A DNA stretch of 64,000 nt, from positions 92,501 through 156,500 of the forward strand of contig JBBHKE010003116.1 in the NCBI GenBank assembly GCA_037447655.1, read 5' to 3'. A program made the translations under genes and the position numbers. A model generated the notes under the pieces. That model saw only the letters and a list, made by a program, of their open reading frames with translations. It was not told the origin of the DNA and did no database searches. This DNA comes from Zygnema cylindricum. Lineage: Eukaryota; Streptophyta; Zygnematophyceae; Zygnematales; Zygnemataceae. This document shows, piece by piece, positions 48,205 to 59,300 of this stretch. Numbering within the stretch: the stretch's first letter is position 1; each line of letters opens with the position of its first letter.

Positions 48205-48761
48205 TACACCGTGAATCGTTATTAGCAATATGTACTCTATATCGGCGCCCCCAAATTTTGACCCCGAAACCTGAAATAGAATTAACATCACTAATTTTCT
48301 TTTGACGATAATTACGGTTCTTGTAAATTAGGGTTAAGAATGATGATGTACGCATATTCTGAATAGTGTGGTGTACGGAAGGTGTTTGCTCGTACAGCAA
48401 TGTACTTCGTTGCGGAAAGCCGTACGGAAAATGTAGTTTACTTATGTCAGTTGCATACAAAACTGCCTATTTTAGTGTATAAGTAAGAACGACCTATTAA
48501 TTATTAACCTGGAAACCCAAGTTAGAATTATGGATTAATTATCGTAAAAGGACGCGACGATGTACGGATTGTCAAATTTTGTAGTTCTACCTATTTTACA
48601 GTATATATAATTACGGCAGATCCGGTGTACCTAAATCATTGTTATGGATCAATTAGATTTTTTTTTTTTTAAATGTTGCCAAACTCAAATTATCATTTAT
48701 AACATTAATTAATTATTAACACACTAATAATTTATAAAGGCTAATAACGATTCCCTGTGTA
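48205..48761. mobile_element. MITE with TACACCG ends next to the hAT-type MITE
   Basis: Ends TACACCGTGAATCGTTATTAG and CTAATAACGATTCCCTGTGTA. It begins one base after the target duplication of the 47427 element. Confidence 0.75.
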
Positions 48762-48860
48762 GTTTACTCCGTGCGTCTTATGGACATAAGACATTTATGA
48801 TTTTAACACGTCAGAACTACGGTCACATTTTTTCCTACGGATTGCTCGATACTTGGTAGG

Positions 48861-49080
48861 TACACCGTGTATCGCTAGTAGGGTTAATATTTTTTTGCCA
48901 CTTAAAACATAATTTCTCCATACACTGCTGTCCAGTTTCCAATTTGAGATCGCCAATCCGAAGTTGAGATTCTTACCTTTTAATCGCAACCCTAAAATCC
49001 ACAATCCGACATGTGTGTACGGAGAAAAGATGTTTTAAGAGACGAAAAAAACATTAACACTAATACCGATTCACGGTGTA
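48861..49080. mobile_element. 220-bp MITE with TACACCG ends
   Basis: Ends TACACCGTGTATCGCTAGTAG and CTAATACCGATTCACGGTGTA, with inner inverted arms (CACTTAAAACATAATTTCTCC and GGAGAAAAGATG). Same subfamily as 20334-20556. Confidence 0.85.
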
Positions 49081-49392
49081 CTTATATAGGCACTAAATTG
49101 TGTACCGCTATTAGTCTATTGCTAATAATGTTTTTTTCGTGACATAAACTATTTGATTCAGTACACAAATGTACAATTTTTTATTCGAGATAACCATAGT
49201 TGTTCAAATCGAATCGAACGAGCGAAACGAACGCGTGACTAATACGTGCATTCCACATTTGACGATTTGAAAAGATCGTTAAAATGCGTTGTACGAATTT
49301 GCATCCGTACTACTTCTTACATTTGTCAAAATGAATGTTTCATGTGCCATGGTTTTAACATTTCCCATTAAATGGGTGCTCTCCAACTTTAA

Positions 49393-49393
<1 letters not shown>

Positions 49394-49473
<80 letters not shown>
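49394..49473. repeat. TA microsatellite of about 40 units
   Basis: An uninterrupted TA run of 80 bp. The Ile-Tyr open frames across it are artefacts. Confidence 0.98.
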
Positions 49474-49476
<3 letters not shown>

Positions 49477-51599
49477 CTCTTCATGCATGTGTTGGCTCCT
49501 CAAAGTCTGATCGGTACCCACTAATCAGTAAGGTCGTACGTCAACCAGCGGATCCAAGTTCAAGTCTCGGCTAACATCAAGTTCTTAATTAGTTATATTT
49601 TCGACCATTTTTTTGACAGAGTCATATTTTTTCTCTGTATAAGATCATCTAACGGACAGCCATGGTTCGTAAATGCTTCAACATCGACTACAATGGCAGT
49701 TCCAGTGGTCTATTGTGTGTCGTCAACAATGGCAGCTTCTTCTGTAGAGGAGTTTCGATGGTGGCCTATCCGCAGAAAAACTGAATAAAAAACATTTGTA
49801 CAAAAATTCAAACTTACCGTGCGCAAATGGCGTAACGTCTCTTTCCGTAAAATTTAATACATTAACAGAAATGTACAAACTGCTGCACATTGAAAATTCC
49901 CTAAAAAACCTTAAAAAATCTGACTCCGTCATGTGCTAGACTCCGACATTTGAACTTGGAAATAAAGTTAGCCTGCCTAAGGGTACTTTCGTATGTGCTA
50001 AAGTTACAGTTATTTTTTGTCGTTTTCCTCCACAACTTAGAAAAAAATGAGAAAATCCGCAACTGCACCAAAAAATTGAAATTCCCATCGTACATGTTGC
50101 GTTACCTTAATAATTTATATGTACTGCGCTTTGTTGTTTAGGGCGATACAATTTGACGTCTAACGCATTTCGACCCACTTTCGCGTCCTTCCAGGTCATG
50201 TTCAAACTTTACGTAAAATCACCTCGCGAGGTGATTTGATGTAAATAATCACCTCGCGAGGTGATTTGATGCAAAGTTCAACGAGGCGAGGGAATAGGCT
50301 GATGTCGTTGCACGTGTCGAAAGCTTTTGACAAATTTTGTGCGCCGAGTACCAAAAAATAAAACCCACTGCACGTTTCCGGCTTGTGCGTGACTTTTTTC
50401 CGTGCACCTTTTTATGTATAGGGGTTGTGGATGGGGTCTCGACCAATTGACGCCAATAGCAAAAGCAAAGTCCGTGAAAGAGCCTCTCTCTCTCTCTCCC
50501 GCTCCCTCTACGGAGTCTATCTCACAATTCTTGCAATGAAAAATGTCAATAATGGTATAAAATGAAAGATCTCTAAAAACGATTTATTTTTACTATCTTT
50601 GGGCGTATTTTGATATCAATAGAGTGAGAAAAGACCAAAAAAAAAAATGGGGAAACCATGGCGAAAAGTTTTAGAATTTTTGATATCGATGCTGTCATAA
50701 TTTGAGCCTGATGTCAAAGTGTCACAAACTGTAAACATCTACAATGTCACATGTAGCTAGACGTCTACAATCGTCGCTATTGTGTAAACGTCTTAAATAC
50801 GTGAGTTTTGTAGTGGTCTACAAACGTCACAAATTAAACCCACGTCTACATCCGTCACAATCTAAAGTATTGATTTCATTTCTTTACATACGAATGCTCT
50901 GAAAGTAGTACGGAGAATCTTCGCTAAAAACAAAGTTTTCAAGACTAAAGTTTCGGCTACATGCGAAAGTACCCTAACTTATTTTGTAGATAACCAGTTG
51001 GTGTTAACGGTATGTCCATCTGCACAAGGAAGGGTTTTTTTTATATCATTTTCCAGTAGAACTTAGTGCCATACTGCGTAAGTTTCAAAAAAATCGAAAA
51101 AAGGAAAAGTACATTTTGATTCATCGCTGAAGTTATAGTGTACTACATGTTGTCGTCTTGTGTTTTTCGACCCACGGTGACGACAAGAAACGTCATCTTC
51201 AATCTTTTCTTTAAAACACATCGGCGATGTGTTTTAAAACAAAGTATTTTTCATAAACAAATAGGAACATATATTTGCAGGTGCCGTAATTTTTCAAAAA
51301 ATTTCAAGCCCGTTTACAGAAATTCAGCCGCGCGCAAATGGTGCAACGTCTCTTTCCGTAAAATCCCGTACATTCTTGCTGTACAGCTGCCGTTCAGTTT
51401 AGCGGACAGAGAGTAGGGTCTCTTTTCGCAGAATTTCGTACAGTGTTACCATACATTGGCCGTTCAGTTTACCGTACAGAGAGGATTAAGCGAATTTTAA
51501 TGTAAAGTTAAAAAGTCACGGATAATACGAAGCAAATGGCAAATAAGAAAAATTCGCACGAATTGAACAACTATGGAGATAACCAATCGTAAGATGTGA
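49474..51599. other. Intergenic with dispersed repeats, no gene recognised
   Basis: Contains the paired palindromes at 50217-50266, an inverted relative of 28985-29163 plus 30047-30070 (50730-50965), and a relative of 30120-30450 (51060-51310). A GCGCAAATGG(C/T)G(C/T)AACGTCTCTT block occurs at about 49818 and 51333. Confidence 0.6.
50217..50266. repeat. Two copies of a 20-bp perfect palindrome
   Basis: AATCACCTCGCGAGGTGATT at 50217-50236 and 50247-50266. Each is its own reverse complement; the copies lie exactly 30 bp apart within a direct repeat whose spacer begins TGATG. Confidence 0.95.
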
Positions 51600-51711
51600 A
51601 TTTGGTCTTCAATCGCAACCGTCGGATCAACAATTCGACATGTATGTACGGAATAAAGGATATGTGGAGTTGTCAAAAAAAACCTGAACACTAATAGCGA
51701 TACACGGTGTG
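51600..51711. mobile_element. Truncated MITE end upstream of the PLAC8 gene
   Basis: Shares GTCGGAT, GACATGTATGTACGGA and the terminal CACTAATAGCGATACACGGTGT with the 220-bp MITE subfamily. The left end is not recognisable. It stops about 200 bp before the PLAC8 start codon. Confidence 0.65.
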
Positions 51712-51912
51712 CGATTCACGGTCCCGCGGTGCACGCTCGTACGGCCGCCGCGGCAGCATGCGGTGCCGGGAAAAGGGGAAAAGGGAAATACGAAGCGGCA
51801 GGATTCGGTAAAGAGGAGAGAGTTGAGGTAAAATGGCGGAGAGCAGCTTCTCTCAGGAACTCCACTCACTCTTCGTCTGCCAGGCGAGCAAACCTATCGA
51901 AAGGAAGCAGCC

Positions 51913-52959
51913 ATGGCTGAAGCACCAGTTGGCAAGTGGACGTCAGGGCTCTGTGGATGCTGCTATGACGTCCATACATGTGAGACATCGCGACTCATAG
52001 CATAGAATAGAATGAATGAAGGCAGTTGCCTGCAAGATAGCAGCAGTGACAGCAGCATGACAGAAGGAGATGACATGGCTTCTGAGTTTCCTGAGTTTTT
52101 CTGTTTTGCAGGCTGCTGGACCATGTGGTGCCCCTGTGTGCAGATTGGCCGCAACTCTGAGCTCATAACGGACGGAAACACAGGTAAATTTTGTTCTCTC
52201 TCTCTTTCTCTCTCGCCCTCCTTCCTTCCCTCCCTCGCTCCTTCCCTCTATCCCTTCTTCCCCTGACTTCCGACTCCGAAAACCGAGCACCAAAATTACT
52301 TTCTCCCCAGCTTCTAGCTCCTCTCATCCCTCTCCCTCTCTCCCTTGCTCCTGCAGACTGCGTGACGAGTGCGTGTGTGTGGTCGGCTCTGCAGCTGCTG
52401 ACAGTTGGCACGTGCGGCTGGCTGCCTCTCTGGCGAGTGCGGGCGGCATTGCGGCGGCGCTACGCTCTCCCAGGCTCCACGTGTAACGACGCTCTCGCCA
52501 CGTTCTGCTGCTGGCCCTGCTCCGTCTGCCAGGAGGCTCGGGAGCTCAAGAACCGAGGCTGGAACCCGGACCACGGTACAGCCATTCACTCACACCATGG
52601 ATAGGCGCTGCTGACAGCTGCGGAGCGCTTGCTATGACAGCCATTGCTATGGTAGCCGCTGCTAAGGAAGAGGAAGAGACGGGAATATGGGACAGGGGAG
52701 AAGAGAGGGGAAAGTATGGCTGTGGTGGTGGCTGGAAGCTAATTCATGGGAGAGGGATCTGCTTTGGTAGTAGAAGGAATGGGGTCTGGAACAAAGGGTG
52801 GGCGAAATATGGTTGTAGTTGGTCAGGTATTTTGCAGGTTTTCTATTTTGCTTAACGTTTTGTTTGTCTTTTTTTGAATGAGGCACAGGCTTCGCATGGA
52901 ACATGGAGCTTTTTCAATCCCGCGGGCATGCTCCTCCTGCCCAGGCCATGTACAAGTGA
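51913..52959 (+). CDS. PLAC8-family cysteine-rich protein, 4 exons
   Basis: Exons 51913-51979, 52112-52183, 52357-52575 and 52889-52959 join in phase to give 142 residues. The protein starts MAEAPVGKWTSGLCGCC, a typical opening of plant PLAC8 proteins. It carries the family motif CCxxxxCPC as CCWTMWCPC, spanning the first junction, then VQIGRNSEL, a hydrophobic segment around LQLLTVGTCGWLPLW, RRRYALPGS, and the second Cys-rich block CNDALATFCCWPCSVCQEARELKNRGW. It ends PPAQAMYK. Plant relatives (cadmium-resistance and FW2.2-like proteins) are small plasma-membrane proteins tied to metal transport or organ size. Which role applies here cannot be told. Without the last intron, exon 3 would run on to a stop at 52604; the four-exon form is preferred because its end matches the family. 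Confidence 0.88.
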
Positions 52960-53650
52960 AGGGAGAGGGAGGAAGGAGAATGTAAGCTCCTTTTGACTTG
53001 ACATTGGGTAGACGGAGGCTTGATGCAGGCCTCCTCAGCCGCTAACATTACAGTGAGTGGAAGGAAACAGTCACAAACTTGAAGTGACTGCCTAAACAAT
53101 TTCTTTAGATTTTTTAGTACAACTTAGGGCATTTCATCCATGGGGAATTAGCCGTCGTCCAATATATTTCGTAGGCAAAACAAGAAAGCAGACCTGTTTA
53201 GATTAGAGTGTTCAATTTGTTTGTCTATTTCTGTACAGTTTTTGTAATAGTAGAATATTTCTATTCTGATATTTTCCTGCCGGTGTATAGTTTTTACACT
53301 AAGGTTTAAAGAAACTTTCGACGTTTTTGTTGGGACTCTGAAATATCTGAAGCAATGCTAACGAGTAGGCTTCAGAAGTTTAGGGTTTCTTATTGAAAAA
53401 AGGACAAAATAAAGGGTTCTTCAAAATGTTATTTTAGAGTAACTGATAAGCCAAGAAATGGTAATGATTGTTGTACTCCTTGTATCAGCATTCTGCCATT
53501 TTCTTTATTGCCGTATCAGGAATTCTTCTGTCATTTTTTTTCAGCTTTACACGGTGTAAAAATGTTTTTGATGAAATGCCGTCAAATGTTTGCCTTTTTT
53601 GATATGAATTATAAGTGAAAAGCGTAAACAGATTTTCCCTTTGACTACGA
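52960..53650. other. 3' flank of the PLAC8 gene
   Basis: Probably contains the 3' untranslated region. An AATAAA lies at about 53406, though that is 450 bp past the stop. No other gene seen. Confidence 0.5.
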
Positions 53651-53770
53651 AGGTACTCCAATGAGATCTACATACGAGAATAAGACAAAAAAGGTACTCC
53701 GATCAAATATACATACGAAAATAAGACAAACGAGGTACTCCGGTCAAATCCGTATGCTAGAGTAAGACGA
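53651..53770. repeat. Three 40-bp tandem units
   Basis: Three degenerate units each contain GGTACTCC, then an ATACGA- or ATGCTAGA-type block, then AATAAGAC or GTAAGAC. Confidence 0.75.
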
Positions 53771-54253
53771 ATTTGACTCGCTGTTAGAAGTAACTATAGA
53801 CCAGAATGTTTTGACTCTTAGGACCAATTATGTGCTTGTCAGAAAAAAACGATGAAAAGATGAGGGAAAGAGATAACTGATTTGCAATTAATGATCCAGG
53901 GCAAATATATATATATATATATATATTTTTTTTCGGTTTATTTAACATTTTTTTTTGAATCTTGTGTAGTGGTGGAATAGGTGGATGTAGGGGACTTAGT
54001 TGGAAGTGTCAAGGGGAGTGGTGGGAGGGAGGGAGGGGGAGAGGGATAAGGGATGAGGGAGGAGAGGGGAGTGTGGGGAGAGGAGATGAGGTGCTCACCA
54101 TGCTTTATCAAGTAGGGGGAATAGGAATAGAGTGGGAATGAGATATAGATTCAATAATGAAAATGGAGGGAATCATAAAAGACAAAAGTTATTCGTCTTA
54201 GGGATAATCACGTAAGGTACAAATCATAATTCAAAAGTAGGCGTTTCTATTGT

Positions 54254-54500
54254 CATGTGATCTTCTTAAATTGCTACTTTGATCAGCGACCGTCCGATCG
54301 TCCAGATCTGACGATAGTCCTATCGTAAGTTGTGTTATGGGCTTTTCATGTGATCTTCTTAGATCGCTACTTTGATCAGCGACCGTCCGATCGTCCAGAT
54401 CTGACGATAGTCCTATCGTAAGTTGTGTTATGGGCTTTTCATGTGATCTTCTTAGATCGCTACTTTGATCAGCGACCGTCCGATCGTCCAAATCTGACGG
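54254..54500. repeat. 93-bp minisatellite, about 2.7 copies
   Basis: Units start at 54254, 54347 and 54440 with CATGTGATCTTCTTA, differing at only a few bases. Inside each unit, GATCAGCGACCGTCCGATCG and other GATC words form partial palindromes. Because 93 is a multiple of three, an open frame of repeated residues runs through on the minus strand. I do not consider it a gene. Confidence 0.9.
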
Positions 54501-56325
54501 TTTAAATATAAAATACCTCAAAACTCACAGAAAAATAATTTTTTGTCTGAATGTTTTTCAAAATTTAGACATGACGCTTAATTCTCTATTGATCGATGTG
54601 CAACTCAACCCTGTTACTTTTTTTTTTCATTTTGCGACCAATACAATATGGGTCTTAAGGTCATATTGTATGTTTTGCGTACAATAGGCATATTGTATGG
54701 GCCTACTTTCACCTACTTTTGAACTATGGTGCAAATGATGAAAGGAAATGGAGACAGTGAAAGAGGAGATCATAACTAGCTACAAAAGGCTCTAGTTTTT
54801 CTCCTTGAAGATGCTTATAAAGTGTGATTGTCATATGTTAGTGAGAGAGGAAATGCTGCACTCGATTGGTAGGCTGTCCCAGCGTATACAGAAGAGAAGG
54901 TGGCAACTCGTGGAGGAAAGGTGGAAACATGATGTCCACACTTATGGAAGGAGAAAACTACACACAAAGCGAGAGAGGATGGAGAGGGGAGGGGAGAAAG
55001 GAGGGAGAGGCGAAGGAGTGGCGAGGAAAATGTCAAGATTTATGGCTGGCAACGGGGGAAGGTCGTTTGGAGCTAACCATACGAATGCATATCGGTCTCG
55101 CAAATGGACAAGATGTTTTGCTTAGCCTTGGTTAATGACATCATGACACACTACAGAAAAAGAGAATGTTGAAGCTACACCCTAAATGTGATCTGTAAAC
55201 AGTACCTCCCTTGCAAGTTACTATTAGCTAGTGCAGAACAAACAGTCAATAGTACAACTGCAAAGGGCACGAGGTGTCTACAACCTGTTCTTGTCCTTTA
55301 ATCATGATTTGGCTTCAAACTGGACAAAAGGAACCACTGTGATGACAATAATACCCAAATCAGAAGTTTTTCAGTTCTGGGCATACCACCCCTTCTATAC
55401 CTTTGGACTCGAGATGGTTTACCATCCCGCTTTTTCATTCAATCTGATCGCATCTTCCCACATCAGAAGTGTGACATGGCTTCTAGGATGTGAGGGAGAA
55501 AGGTGTTAATCGCAAGAAAAATAGAGAACGATCATTTAGATACCTAATCAACAGTTGAAGCAAACATTATTTGTTGCAAGAAGCAAACTTAGGTGCATAA
55601 GAGAGCTAATTGTATTCAAATCAGAAAAAAGACTCACATCGAGCACTGTGACTGCCACACGCAATGCAATTCTACAAACAAATAGATTATAAACATCATA
55701 TTTTTTAGCTGCAACGAAATTAGCGCACATGTCCCATGATTTGTGCTGTAATTTTTACAATTCTTTCTTAATAACTATACCGCGGTCTTGCAACACTTGA
55801 GGTACAGCATAATTGTTAGGACTTAGGCGTTCCTCAAATCCACAAAATCATAAATAAGGGCAAACCCTAAACTTACATCAGCAAAGAGTATCATCATGAC
55901 TGCTGCGGGAGACCTGAACTGACTCGTCAGAAAGAGAGATATACAGTTCAGCCACAACACACTTAATATGGTTGCCTCATACAAAGCCACCATATAGTAA
56001 CTCCTTGCTATTCTCGTGCAATCCATGTCATACCACAGAAGTGGTGATTTAACAGTTCGATTCTTAAACAATTAGGTGTCTAAAACTCACATGAAGGTTA
56101 ATCTTACTCCACAAAGCTAAACAACCTGAATTTCTTTCTGCCTGAAAACCCTGGCAACTCAGCTTGCCTAATAAATACAGCAGAGAGCTCAATATCCAAA
56201 CGGGACTTTCCGAGTCGTACTTAACTCCAAATCTCCCCACCTCCCCATCTCCCCTTTCCACTCTAAAGTCACCCTCCCTCGACTCCCCAATTTGCATTGC
56301 TAAACTTCATCTTCCATGCGGGTTC
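54501..56325. other. Intergenic and 3' flank of SEC5
   Basis: No gene recognised. A frame at 54805-55125 (plus) is rich in Arg and Gly from purine-rich sequence and matches no family I know. The part next to 56326 should include the SEC5 3' untranslated region. Confidence 0.55.
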
Positions 56326-59300
56326 TCATCCCAATCTTGTGCTTCTCAGCCTGTCTCCCACTGACCTTCCCGATGCATTAGATGTCTGAGATCCCAACAC
56401 ATACGAATCCATTCGCATACTATCGCCCGACCTCCTTGATGCCGAAGGAGTCAGACTTTCATCATCCATACCGGAACCATAACCATAATTTGCAGATTGC
56501 TCGAGGTTTCCAGGGGCTCCCCGTCTTCCGAGAGTCTCAGATCCTCGGGCACTATATCCACTTCCCGCGGGAGTTACAAGGGAACCTGAGCCTCGCAAGG
56601 ATCCTCCTGGAAGGACGTTTGGACTTCGACCCATTGACCCAGGAATACCACTCTGGTTATTTATTCTGGACAAGGAGTTGTTGGAGCCGGACGACAAATT
56701 GGAATAAGTTCGACTGAGGAGGTTTGGGTTTGGGTCGACATTAGGAGACCGGAAAGGGGAAGATGCGACACCCAAGATGTCAAGACCTAAAGATGAGTTC
56801 CCACCAGCTTCCGGTTCTTCTGAGCCACAGAAACAGAAAACATTTACTCTTGTCCTTTTCAATTCGCCGGGTAAAAGCTCCCTACTTGCAGCAGCTGCCA
56901 TTTGCTGCAATACAGAAACATATGACAGCCATTCAACCAGAGTCAAAATCACCGATAAAAAAAAAAACAGTTCCGAAGAATTACACAATCCTGGAAAGTC
57001 TAATAACATCGAGACCCTGGCTAAATAATATTTTTGCAATAAACAACGCTGTCACCATAACTGATCCGGCCCATAAGAATTGTTGCTGATAAAGTTTCCA
57101 GGCTATTACACAAATTAGAGTGGACCGCAATTTTTACGCACACTGAAAGGTGTGGCCAACAGGTGTATACGTAAAACCCATTATCTGTACATAGTTTGGC
57201 ATGATGTTACACGACAATGTTGATCAGCTAAATCTTATATGTACTTCAGTCACGTGCTATTACAAAGAGAACTGTAACGCTAACTAAGCACAATGTGGTG
57301 AAGCCAAGAAAAATCTTAAAAAAATAGCATTCAGCTGTTTGTTAATATTTAAGACATAGTTGTAATTATATCACATGTTGAGTATATGGAAGCATCGTTT
57401 ACAGACGTTGTGACCATTAAGCAGTTATGGTTTTCCATTAGAAATCCACATTCAAGTTAACTGATGAATGTTAACATTTTACGGCAAGCACGAAGTAAAT
57501 TCTCTAAAGTTATTGAATAACACCGAAGTAACACGTCCGGAAAATCGTGCCATGTTGTTTTCATGAACACCGCATATGTACGTCTTCAAACTCTCATTGG
57601 ACAGTAACAAACAATACAAAGAATACTTGCACAAGTTTTTGTAATAATAACGAGGGACAACAAATCACGAGGCAGGTTTTAACCCACCCGAAGTTACAAT
57701 AAAATAATATAATTAGTGCGCCACAAACTTATATGGATTTGAGGGGTGTTAATCTAGAGAAACATGTGCAGATTTTGAGAAATTTGTGCACTTTATTTAT
57801 ATTCTATTTCTGTATATTGAGATTTGGGTGGATTCAAGCATTTTGTGGTACTAAAATACACCATACTATGTTCCCATCCTTCATACTAGTTCATCCACAC
57901 TCTTTACAGGTGGACAAAGAATCCTTTCAAAGTTTTGATGCTCCTCACCTTGAGTTCTTCTATGGTCTGAGGCAAGGCACCCTCCGCAAGCGATCCCATC
58001 TCCTCCCCAATAGATCTCCCTGTCCTCCTTATACCTCTCTCATTCTCCATGTCTGTCAAATGAGCATCAATGCCATCCATGGTCCGTTGACAGAGCATTT
58101 CCCGCAGTTGGTACACAATGCCACTCAGCGATTCCGTAGTGAAGTTGTGAAGAACACTTTCAAAGTAGTCCAGCTGTTTTACCAAAACAATAGCACAGAA
58201 GATGAAGTTATTTCTACAGTTGAATAAAAAAGATCAAAGAAGACATATTATCAGTACAGTCTTACCAACATCAGATTAATGTTTTAACATTAATAAAGCT
58301 ATAATAACATGCGAGAAACAAAAGCATACACCGGTCAGACCACTGTCCCAGTACCCAGATTCAGCTTTCAGAAAACATAAACAGATCTACCAATTTCAAA
58401 TGCCTCCCATTAGTCATCAGGAACAAGGGCGGAAGCCTAATTAACATCTGAACAAGCTTTGTTTTCTCAAGACCAGGAAGAACGATACATAAAACCAAAG
58501 AGTTGAGTCCATAAAAGTTAACCTCAAGTGAAAGCTGGCAGAAGGCGTTGCTGTCCAACTGTTGCAGCATCAAATGCTGCAAGGCCACCTGGTTGAGCGC
58601 ATCCATGAGGCCATCGGCCAGCATGTTGATGGCCTTATCCACAAACGGCCGGCATCCGGCATAGACCTGAATGCCACACGAATGATTCATGAGCTTCCAT
58701 TCAACGCGAGCCAAGTCAGCCCAATCCATCCCTCACCACACAACAAGACATGATGCGGCAACCTCTTCAACAAGAGGTTGATTCTATCTTAAAGCGATGC
58801 AAAGGTAAAGCGTCCCTGATCCCTCGATCGTCACAGTTAGCACCGCAGTGAAAAAAGTACATATGTTTTCACTTTTCACAAAGTGATGCTTCCATAATTA
58901 ATCACCATTTAGCTACGAAGTATTTGCGTATGTAGAAAGGAAAGGAAACTTTTCTAGTAGCGGAGGAGGTTTTTTTTCCTTTTACCTCTGCATGTACTGC
59001 AACCAGAGGATGCATCAGTTCCAGCGCGGAATCACGAAGACCCTGCTCAGAAACAGAAAATCAAAAGTACCTTAAGAAGGGGTACAAATCCATTTCAGTA
59101 GTTTCGAGTTGCCACCTATTGCTCGATTTTGCCTCACAGTGACAGGTTTGACCTAGGACACATATTCGTTTGATGAAGAGAATGTGAAAACATTCCTAGA
59201 AGAGCTCCTTCATTTTTAGTTAAAAAAACAAATCTTGTGATACAAACAAACAAACAAAGAAAGAAAGAACCACAAATGGACAGCGCCACAGATAGAACAT

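Noticed and set aside
49279-49521. Ile-Tyr repeat frames on both strands
   Set aside because: They are products of the TA microsatellite.
50217-50266. CRISPR-like array
   Set aside because: Only two units in a plant-type nuclear genome; the repeat is itself a palindrome and there is no series of spacers.
54231-54521. Repeat protein gene
   Set aside because: The frame is open only because the 93-bp repeat unit has no stop; there is no start context or homology.
54805-55125. Arg/Gly-rich plus-strand frame as a gene
   Set aside because: Composition follows purine-rich DNA, no family is recognised and no exon continuation is found.
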